NCBI GenBank assembly: GCA_023441255.1
Contig: JAEZPW010000098.1
Coordinates: 1-17,704, forward strand
Source: Acidobacteriota bacterium
GTDB taxonomy: Bacteria; Acidobacteriota; Terriglobia; Terriglobales; Acidobacteriaceae
Length of the DNA: 17,704 nucleotides
Direction: 5' to 3'
Made by a program: the position numbers and the translations under genes. Shown in pieces: positions 1 through 5,776 of the stretch (position 1 is the first letter of the stretch; each line of letters starts with the position of its first letter). The notes below the pieces were generated by a model, which was not told the DNA's origin, did no database searches, and was given only the letters and a program-made list of their open reading frames with translations.

Positions 1-1
1 C

Positions 2-1798
2 ACAACCCCTTCCCGACACGAGAATCCTGCTGGACGTGGATCAGCAGGACAGGATTGCATTCGTTTCGGCTTTGTGGACGTGCCGGGGCACGAGCGGTTC
101 GTGCGCAACATGCTTGCCGGAGTGGGCGGCATCGACATGGTGGTGCTGGTGATCGCCGCGGATGAGTCGATTAAGCCGCAGACACGCGAGCACTTCGACA
201 TCTGCCGACTGCTGTCGATACGTCATGGACTGACGGTGCTGACGAAGGCTGACCTGGTGGATGCGGATACGCTCGACGTAGTCAGGCTGGAGGTGGAGGA
301 GTTCCTGCGGGGTTCGTTTCTCGAGGATGCGCCCATCATCGCTGTCAGTTCGCAGACCGGACAGGGACTAGACGAACTCAAACGGGCGCTGGTCGAAGTG
401 GCGCAGAAGGTTCCGGCCAAGGACTCGGCGGCGCCGTTCCGGCTGCCGATCGATCGCGTGTTCACGATGCGTGGGTTCGGCACGGTGGTAACCGGGACTG
501 CGCTTTCCGGAACGGTGCGCAAGGAAGAAGAACTCGAGGTCTTTCCCGAGGAACGTCGCCTGCGAGTTCGCGGCATACAGGTGCACGGCGCCCCCGCTGA
601 GCAGGCCATGGCCGGACAGCGCACGGCGCTGAACCTTACCGGAGCTGGTGTGGAGGAACTCGCTCGCGGCATGGTGCTGGCCCCGCCCGAGATGTTCCGC
701 GCCGCGCGGCAGATGGAAGTGCAGATCACGCTGCTGCCCTCCGCGAAGCCGCTGAAGAACCGCGCTCGCGTTCACTTTCACGCGCAGACGGCGGAGACGC
801 TGGCCGTCGTGCGATTACTCGGCGGGAAGCCCCATGCCGTACTCAAACCTGGGGAAAGCGCCCTCGCGAGACTAACGCTGGAACGCTCCGTTCTGCTGCT
901 GCCCGGAGACCGCTTCATCATCCGCCAGTTCTCGCCGGTGATCACGATTGGCGGTGGCGTCGTGCTCGACGCGCGACCGCTGCGTATCACGACGCGCAGA
1001 TCGCCGTTTGCCTCCGACAAGTTCCTGCCGCTGTTGATGTCGGACGATGACCGTGAAGTGCTTTACGGGCGCATAGCTCGCCGCTTCGCGGTGGGGGTTA
1101 GCGTCGCCGACGCTGTGGCCGAGACCGGCTGGACACGCGAGCACGTGGAACGCGTGGTGGGCGAACTGGTTAAGTCAAAGCGCGTGGTGCGAATTGGCGA
1201 CAAGCTGGCCGATGCCGCCATGTACGAGTCTCTCAAGGCCGGCATTCCGGCGTCTCTCGAAGCCCAACTGGAGAAGACGCGACTGGCCGGCGGTATCGGC
1301 AAAGAGCAGTTGCGCGCACGCTACACGGACCCCGTCATACACGAGGCAATGCTGACCGAACTGGTAAAGGCGGGCAAACTTGAGATCAGCGGCGACCTCG
1401 TGCGACTGCCGGGAAAAGGCGTGCAACTGCGCGACGAAGAGGCCGAAGCCAAGAAGATCATTGAGCAGGCGTTCGCCTCTGCCGGCCTGAAAGTGCCGGC
1501 GCTGAAAGAAGTGCTGGCCGGCTTGAAAGTCGACCGCGCACGCGCACAGAAGATCGTCACGTTGCTGTTGCGCGGCCGCGTGCTTGTGAAGGTCAGCGAG
1601 GAGCTGGTGTTTCATCACTCGGCGCTGGAAAATCTGAAGAAACAGATAGCAGCGTGCAAAGCGAAATCGCCGAGCATCGATGTGTCCAAGTTCAAGGACA
1701 TGACTGGAGTGAGCAGGAAGTACGCGATCCCTTTGCTCGAATACTTGGATCGTGAACGGGTGACAAGACGTGTGGGCGATGTGCGCATGATTATTTAG
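2..1798 (+). CDS. selB: Selenocysteine-specific elongation factor SelB (5' truncated)
   Basis: SelB is the GTP-dependent factor that carries Sec-tRNA to the ribosome at UGA codons marked by a SECIS hairpin. The visible part is 598 residues and open to the left edge, so about 50 N-terminal residues, including the G1 loop (GHxDHGKT), lie outside. The G3 motif DVPGH is at residues 26-30 and is followed by ERFVRNMLAGVGGID, a stretch typical of SelB. The G4 motif reads TKAD (81-84). Beta-barrel domains II and III follow to about residue 335. The rest is the winged-helix array that binds SECIS RNA, ending in DRERVTRRVGDVRMII, a usual SelB C-terminus. The GTG at 74 is an internal Val codon, not the start. 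The first 24 visible residues before FGFVDVPGH match no SelB motif I know and contain a hairpin at the DNA level (see findings). The family call is very secure. A selenocysteine system (selA, selD, selC) is implied but not in the window. Confidence 0.96.
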   Translation, partial: TTPSRHENPAGRGSAGQDCIRFGFVDVPGHERFVRNMLAGVGGIDMVVLVIAADESIKPQTREHFDICRLLSIRHGLTVLTKADLVDADTLDVVRLEVEEFLRGSFLEDAPIIAVSSQTGQGLDELKRALVEVAQKVPAKDSAAPFRLPIDRVFTMRGFGTVVTGTALSGTVRKEEELEVFPEERRLRVRGIQVHGAPAEQAMAGQRTALNLTGAGVEELARGMVLAPPEMFRAARQMEVQITLLPSAKPLKNRARVHFHAQTAETLAVVRLLGGKPHAVLKPGESALARLTLERSVLLLPGDRFIIRQFSPVITIGGGVVLDARPLRITTRRSPFASDKFLPLLMSDDDREVLYGRIARRFAVGVSVADAVAETGWTREHVERVVGELVKSKRVVRIGDKLADAAMYESLKAGIPASLEAQLEKTRLAGGIGKEQLRARYTDPVIHEAMLTELVKAGKLEISGDLVRLPGKGVQLRDEEAEAKKIIEQAFASAGLKVPALKEVLAGLKVDRARAQKIVTLLLRGRVLVKVSEELVFHHSALENLKKQIAACKAKSPSIDVSKFKDMTGVSRKYAIPLLEYLDRERVTRRVGDVRMII

Positions 1799-1800
1799 AA

Positions 1801-1828
1801 TTTTTGATTTTTGATTTCTGATTTTTGA
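1801..1828. repeat. Heptamer tandem array (TTTTTGA x4)
   Basis: Four consecutive 7-base units, TTTTTGA, TTTTTGA, TTTCTGA and TTTTTGA, begin two bases after the selB stop codon. The period is exactly seven with one substitution. The T-rich strand matches the selB transcript, so it could help end it, but no stable GC hairpin comes directly before it. A partial inverted copy (AAATCAAAAATGAAA) lies at about 1927-1941, beside the peptidase terminator. The form resembles heptanucleotide STRR repeats. Confidence 0.75.
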
Positions 1829-1885
1829 TTCGCTGAACTGTTGTGGTGCGGGCTGCCTGCTGGTCGTGAACCTGTTTGCGCCCGA

Positions 1886-1903
1886 TGTTCCAATTTCGGA
1901 ACA
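1886..1903. other. Small hairpin between selB and the peptidase gene
   Basis: TGTTCC (1886-1891) and GGAACA (1898-1903) can form a 6-bp stem with a 6-base loop. No T-tract follows on the plus strand, so a terminator role for selB is only a guess. A stem this short can occur by chance. Confidence 0.25.
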
Positions 1904-1930
1904 GGCTATCTTGTTCGCCGCCTTTGAAAT

Positions 1931-1965
1931 CAAAAATGAAACCCGGCCAATTCGACCGGGTTTCA
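1931..1965 (-). terminator. Rho-independent terminator of the M13 peptidase gene
   Basis: TGAAACCCGG (1937-1946) and CCGGGTTTCA (1956-1965) form a perfect 10-bp stem around a 9-base loop. On the minus strand the stem is followed by TTTTTG (complement of 1931-1936), the U-tract needed for intrinsic termination. It lies 30 bases past the stop codon at 1995. Read on the plus strand there is no T-tract, so it mainly serves the minus-strand gene, though the stem could also slow transcription from selB. Confidence 0.82.
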
Positions 1966-1994
1966 TGTCACCTTGACTGCATTAACTGCATTTG

Positions 1995-4034
1995 CTACCA
2001 GACGTGGCAGGCGTTTTCGCTGACCATAGGCTGTCCGGCTTTGCAGCTGAACGCTTTCTGGAAAGCCTCGGAGTTCACCACAACGCCGTTGACGCGGAAT
2101 TGCCCGGACGAGTGCGGGTCGGTGACGGCCAGCACGCGCGAGGTTTCCGGCGTGACGTTCTGGCACCAGACCTGGGCGTAGCCGAGGAAGAAGCGCTGTT
2201 CCGGAGTGTAGCCTTCGACGTCGGGCTTCACTGCGGAGGCGTTCTTCTTCATCTGGTCCTGCAGCGCCATGAAGGCCAGCTTGACGCCGCCATTGTCGGC
2301 GGTATTTTCGCCGAGCGTCAGCTTGCCGTTCAGGGTAACGCCCTCGACCGGCGAGTACTTCGAGTACTGGTCTGCCAGGCAGCCCGTACGGCTTTCGAAC
2401 TCGGCTTTGTCCTTGTCGGTCCACCAGTTGCTCAGGTTGCCGTCGCCGTTGAACTTGGCGCCCTGATCGTCGAAGCCGTGCGTGAGTTCGTGGCCGATGA
2501 CGGCGCCGATGCCACCGTAGTTCACAGCGAGATCGCGGTTGGCCGAGTAGAACGGAACCTGGAGGATGCCGGCCGGGAAGTTGATGTTGTTCTCGGACGG
2601 GCTGTAGTAGGCGTTGACGGTCGGGGGCGTCATGCCCCACTCGAGTTTGTCGACCGGCTTGCCGATCTTGTTCAGTTCGCGACGGACTTCGAATTCGGTG
2701 GCACGAAGCGTGTTGCCGACGAAGTCATTGGGGGCGATCTTCACCGAAGAGTAATCGCGCCACTTCTCCGGGTAGCCGATCTTGTTGGTGATCTTGCCGA
2801 GCTTTTCGGCGGCCTTCTTCTGCGTTTCCTCGCTCATCCAGGAGAGCGTCTTGAGGTCGTCGCCCATCGCACCCTCGATGGCGTTCACCAGTTGCAGCGT
2901 GGCCTGCTTGGCTTCGGGCGGGAAATTCTTCTCGACGTACAGCTGCCCGAGCGCTTCGCCGAGGTCGCCGTCCGTGTACTTGGTGCAGCGTTTCCAACGG
3001 GCTTCCAGTTCCTTCTGGCCGCGCAGGAACTTATTCCAGAACGTGAAATCTTCCTGCACGAAAGCGTCTGACAGCGCAGGCGCCATGGAACGGGTGTACT
3101 TCCAGCGGAGATAGCTCTTCCAGGTCTCGAGCGGAACCGTGTCGAGGGCATGGTTGATGGCGGTGAAGAACTTGGGGTTGGCGACGTTGAGGTCAGAGAA
3201 CTTCGGTGCGCCGGTGTCGACGAAATACTTGTTGAAAGCGAAGTTGGGCGCGATCTTGTCCAACTCGGCGACGCTCATCTTGTGATCGCGGTTATTGGGG
3301 TCACGGCGCGAAACGCGGTCCATGTTCACCTCGGCCAGCTCGGTCTCGAGGGACATGATCTTTTTGGCCTGGTCAGCGGCGGCTTCAGGCTTGTCACCGG
3401 CCAGCTCGAGCATCTTCTGGACGTGGGCGACGTAGTGTTCCTGGATGTCCTTCGACTTCGCGTCCTGCTTCAGGTAGTAGTCGCGGTCGGGCAGGGTGAT
3501 GCCGCCGTCGTAAAGGTGCGCGATCTCGATGCGTGCGTCGTGGAGGTCGGGACCGGAATAGAAACCGAAGATGGCGTTGACGCCCTGCTTGTAGAGGCGC
3601 GCGACTTCGGCCATCAGCTCTGCGCGGTTCTTGATGGCATTGATGCGCGCAAATTCAGCCTGGAGAGGCTTGTTGCCGGCGGCGTTGACGGCCTTTTCGT
3701 CCATGCAGGAGCCGTAGTAATCGCCGACTTTCTGCTCAACCGCGTTGCGGGCGGCTCCGGGCTTCGCGTAGGTCTCGAGGATCTGGTGCAGGATCTCGCG
3801 GTTATGTTCGGCAAGCTCATCGAAGCGGCCCCAGCGAGTCTTGTCTCCGGGGATGGGGTTGTTGGCCATCCAGCTGCCGCAGGCGAACTTGTAGAAGTCG
3901 ACGCAGGGGTCGACCGATTTATCGAGCGCCTTGACGTCGAACGTAGGCGCGGCATTGGTGTTCGCCGTGCCCGTCTGAGCCAGGGCGATTCCGGCAAGAG
4001 CGAGCACGAGTACAGCCAGTTTCAATAGACGCAT
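1995..4034 (-). CDS. Secreted M13 family zinc metallopeptidase (neprilysin/PepO type)
   Basis: A 679-residue M13 endopeptidase, full length for the family. The start is the ATG at 4034, not the in-frame ATG at 4148. It has GAGGG five bases upstream and opens a clean signal peptide (MRLLKLAVLVLALAGIALAQ). The upstream extension is rich in repeats and lacks protein character. After the signal come the M13 N-terminal motif DPCVDFYKFACGSWM (42-56), the substrate-binding NAYY (474-477), the zinc site HELTH (515-519) with its catalytic Glu, the third ligand in ENTAD (E576), and the family's terminal CxVW (CHVW, 676-679). All catalytic residues are present. It should act in the periplasm or outside the cell on small peptides; the substrate cannot be told from sequence. 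It looks monocistronic, with its own likely promoter (4212-4240) and terminator. Whether it is a lipoprotein is unclear, as no lipobox Cys is seen at the cleavage site. Confidence 0.96.
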   Translation of the reverse strand: MRLLKLAVLVLALAGIALAQTGTANTNAAPTFDVKALDKSVDPCVDFYKFACGSWMANNPIPGDKTRWGRFDELAEHNREILHQILETYAKPGAARNAVEQKVGDYYGSCMDEKAVNAAGNKPLQAEFARINAIKNRAELMAEVARLYKQGVNAIFGFYSGPDLHDARIEIAHLYDGGITLPDRDYYLKQDAKSKDIQEHYVAHVQKMLELAGDKPEAAADQAKKIMSLETELAEVNMDRVSRRDPNNRDHKMSVAELDKIAPNFAFNKYFVDTGAPKFSDLNVANPKFFTAINHALDTVPLETWKSYLRWKYTRSMAPALSDAFVQEDFTFWNKFLRGQKELEARWKRCTKYTDGDLGEALGQLYVEKNFPPEAKQATLQLVNAIEGAMGDDLKTLSWMSEETQKKAAEKLGKITNKIGYPEKWRDYSSVKIAPNDFVGNTLRATEFEVRRELNKIGKPVDKLEWGMTPPTVNAYYSPSENNINFPAGILQVPFYSANRDLAVNYGGIGAVIGHELTHGFDDQGAKFNGDGNLSNWWTDKDKAEFESRTGCLADQYSKYSPVEGVTLNGKLTLGENTADNGGVKLAFMALQDQMKKNASAVKPDVEGYTPEQRFFLGYAQVWCQNVTPETSRVLAVTDPHSSGQFRVNGVVVNSEAFQKAFSCKAGQPMVSENACHVW

Positions 4035-4048
4035 AGTCCCTCGTGGAA

Positions 4049-4083
4049 TTGCAGATTGGTGATTGAAGATTGCAGGTTGAAAG
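4049..4083. repeat. Heptamer tandem array (TTGNNGA-like, x5)
   Basis: Five units of exactly seven bases: TTGCAGA, TTGGTGA, TTGAAGA, TTGCAGG, TTGAAAG. The array is degenerate but keeps TTG at the head of every unit. It lies in the predicted 5' untranslated leader of the M13 peptidase mRNA, just upstream of the ribosome binding site. Confidence 0.65.
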
Positions 4084-4211
4084 GACCCGGCACGGGACAG
4101 AATGTGTGCTTGACTTGGCCGGACTTGAACCGCGGGTCTCAGTCTCATGTGTGAATTTGTAAGTTTAGCGCAGGAGCGGACGAAGACAATACTGCCCTGA
4201 TCCCCAACCCA

Positions 4212-4240
4212 GTTAGACGAGAGTGCCGGGTTTTGGTCAA
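4212..4240 (-). promoter_or_regulatory. Probable sigma-70-type promoter for the M13 peptidase gene
   Basis: On the minus strand, TTGACC (4235-4240) matches the -35 consensus at 5 of 6 bases. After a 17-base spacer comes TCTAAC (4212-4217), which matches the -10 box at 4 of 6. Transcription would start near 4205 and give a leader of about 170 bases carrying the heptamer array. Confidence 0.4.
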
Positions 4241-4254
4241 CGGGGGAAAGGATG

Positions 4255-4289
4255 AGTTTTCAGTTGTCAGTTGTCAGTTTTCAGTTGTC
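4255..4289. repeat. Heptamer tandem array (AGTTNTC x5)
   Basis: Five perfect-length 7-base units: AGTTTTC, AGTTGTC, AGTTGTC, AGTTTTC, AGTTGTC. Only one position varies (T or G). It lies between the peptidase promoter and the 3' end of the MCE gene. The unit differs in sequence from the other arrays in this window but has the same period. Confidence 0.85.
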
Positions 4290-4341
4290 GGTTTCACCGG
4301 TTGCTTGCCGGCGGCCATTGGATGGAATCGGGAAATTGCGA

Positions 4342-5415
4342 TCAGAAGAGCCGGAAGCGGATGGTCAGGTATTTCTTCGGGTCTTCGCGGATGGCCTGCA
4401 CCAGGTTGCGAGTTTCCAGCAGCATCTGGTTGGTGTTGTTGTAAAGGGACGGGTCGTTGACGAACCTGCCCGCGGTCCCCTGGCCGGATTCGAGCTTTGT
4501 GGAGAGGGAATTAAGCTTGGTAATGGTGTCGTCCAGTTTGGCCCGGAATTGTTCGTCTTTCGCCAGCATGCCGATGGTGCCGTGGCCGGCGTTGACGTCG
4601 TCCATCAGCTTGTTGAACTTGCCTACGGTCTGGTTGGCGTTGTTATACAGTGAGGGGTCTTTCAGGAACTTGCCGGCCGTTCCCTGCCCTTGCTGCAACT
4701 CGGTGGCGATGAGGTTCAGCTTATCGACTGTGTCGTTGGCCTTGCGGTAGAGTTCGTCGTCGGTGAGCAGCTTGCCGATGGTGCCACGTCCGTTGCTCAC
4801 CTCTTGCATGAGCCCCTGAAACTCTTTCACGGACGAATTGAGTTGGTTATAGAGCGATTGATCGTAGATCAGCTTGCCGATGGAGCCGTTGCCGCTCTCA
4901 ACGAACGAGACGATGCGATCGATGCGCCGGAGCAGGACGTCGAGGTTCTGCAGCGAGCCCTGCGTGGCCTTGACCACATCCGTTATGTCAGGAGTCTCCT
5001 GCACCTTGAGGGTGTCCTCGTTCTGCACCATCGGACCGGTGGCCTTGGTGGAATCGATATCCACAAAGGTTTCACCCAGCACACCCGCCGTGGACAGCGT
5101 GGCAACGGAGTCCTTGTGGATGCCGCCCTGGTACCGGGTGCTTATCTTCATGCGCACTTCGACCGGGAGCGGTTGTTTGCCGGGCACGATTCGTATCTGG
5201 GCAACGTTTCCAACATCGACGCCCTGCAGGCGCACCGGTGCGCCGATCCGAAGTCCACTGGCGTTGTCAAAATAAGCGAAGATGTAGATTTTGGACGTGA
5301 ACAGGCCGCCGGTGCCCGTCATGAGAAAAATGAGGACAGCCAGCGTGATGCTGGCAAAGACTACAGTCAGGCCCACGCGCAGCTGGGCCCATCTCACTTG
5401 TCGCTGACTCGGCAA
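4342..5415 (-). CDS. MCE/MlaD family lipid-transport protein with five 34-residue repeats
   Basis: A 357-residue membrane-anchored MCE protein. MCE proteins form hexameric rings that pass phospholipids or other hydrophobic substrates between membranes, usually with an ABC permease (MlaE) and ATPase (MlaF). Residues 12-34 are one N-terminal membrane anchor and 42-121 are the MCE domain (FDNASGLRIGAPVRLQGVDVG, then VATLSTAGVLGETFVDID). From residue 175 the tail holds five tandem repeats of exactly 34 residues, starting at G175, G209, G243, G277 and G311, each opening with GxG[TS][IA]G and carrying a D-x-x-[LF] motif. The protein ends KKYLTIRFRLF, a common end for this MCE type. The start is a TTG at 5415 with a GAAGGA ribosome binding site about nine bases upstream; a GTG six codons in is an alternative. 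No mlaE or mlaF is adjacent, so partners must be encoded elsewhere. Probably acts in the periplasm. Confidence 0.93.
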   Translation of the reverse strand: MPSQRQVRWAQLRVGLTVVFASITLAVLIFLMTGTGGLFTSKIYIFAYFDNASGLRIGAPVRLQGVDVGNVAQIRIVPGKQPLPVEVRMKISTRYQGGIHKDSVATLSTAGVLGETFVDIDSTKATGPMVQNEDTLKVQETPDITDVVKATQGSLQNLDVLLRRIDRIVSFVESGNGSIGKLIYDQSLYNQLNSSVKEFQGLMQEVSNGRGTIGKLLTDDELYRKANDTVDKLNLIATELQQGQGTAGKFLKDPSLYNNANQTVGKFNKLMDDVNAGHGTIGMLAKDEQFRAKLDDTITKLNSLSTKLESGQGTAGRFVNDPSLYNNTNQMLLETRNLVQAIREDPKKYLTIRFRLF

Positions 5416-5776
5416 CTAGCTGTTCCTTCTCCAACTCCCGCGGCCAGACTACAACGTTTTGATGCGGTTGTGCGCCGCAAGCTTCGCGCCGCAAGTACGT
5501 GAAACCGCACTTTTCCCCTAAAGACCACGAATGATAACAGAACCTGAATTGCGCGTCAGCAACACAACAGCCACGCTCATGGAGGATCGGCTGAAACGGA
5601 GAGCAACAATGGCACATGGATGATGGCTGATGGAGGATGGCAGATGGATGATGTGAACACGAAAAGCCCAAACCGGCAGGGCAGCGTAGGTGTGCTTGCC
5701 GGTCAGCTAAGTCAAATTCAGAGCTGGCTCGACAACATCGGCCATCATCCATCTGCCATTATCCATTTCTTCGTCT
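5416..5776. other. Intergenic region upstream of the MCE gene, containing palindromic element copy A
   Basis: About 361 bases with no convincing gene. It contains the ribosome binding site of the MCE gene, two direct copies of GCGCCGCAAG (5472-5481 and 5486-5495), a 7-bp inverted pair (TGCGGTT 5463-5469, AACCGCA 5503-5509), a weak promoter candidate on the minus strand (TTGCTG, 17 bases, TGTTAT; 5534-5562), and element copy A at 5615-5768. Reading frames across it are full of repeat-derived peptide. Confidence 0.6.
5615..5768. repeat. Palindromic heptamer element, copy A
   Basis: The left arm (5615-5653) is a run of GATGGNN heptamers. The right arm (about 5736-5768) is its reverse complement. 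ATGGCAGATGGATGATG (5637-5653) pairs perfectly with 5743-5759 (17 bp). The core between the arms has its own 7-bp hairpin, ACCGGCA (5672-5678) with TGCCGGT (5697-5703), and is not related to the cores of copies B and D. The element ends eight bases before the stop codon of the spermidine synthase-like gene. Confidence 0.85.

Larger units (their letters stand above)
4035..4341. other. Intergenic region upstream of the M13 gene, with two heptamer arrays
   Basis: About 307 bases with no gene. From low to high coordinate it holds the GAGGG ribosome binding site of the peptidase gene, a TTGNNGA-like heptamer array (4049-4083), a likely minus-strand promoter (4212-4240), and a second heptamer array (4255-4289) on the side of the neighbouring MCE gene's 3' end. 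No convincing terminator for the MCE gene is visible. Confidence 0.7.

Noticed and set aside
1992..4028. Long open frames on the plus strand opposite the M13 gene
   Set aside because: They are antisense shadows of a high-GC gene; the minus-strand protein has every M13 motif and the plus-strand products match no family.
4035..4148. N-terminal extension of the M13 peptidase from an upstream ATG
   Set aside because: The extension is made of repeat sequence and would bury the signal peptide; the internal ATG has a good ribosome binding site.
4108..4150. tRNA-like 3' half on the minus strand (GGTTCAAGTCC)
   Set aside because: Only three of five T-stem pairs form, and no D arm, anticodon arm or acceptor stem can be built around it.
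5267..5752. Open frame on the minus strand across the MCE gene start and element copy A
   Set aside because: It overlaps the MCE gene in another frame and is partly translated from the repeat; the peptide has no family features.
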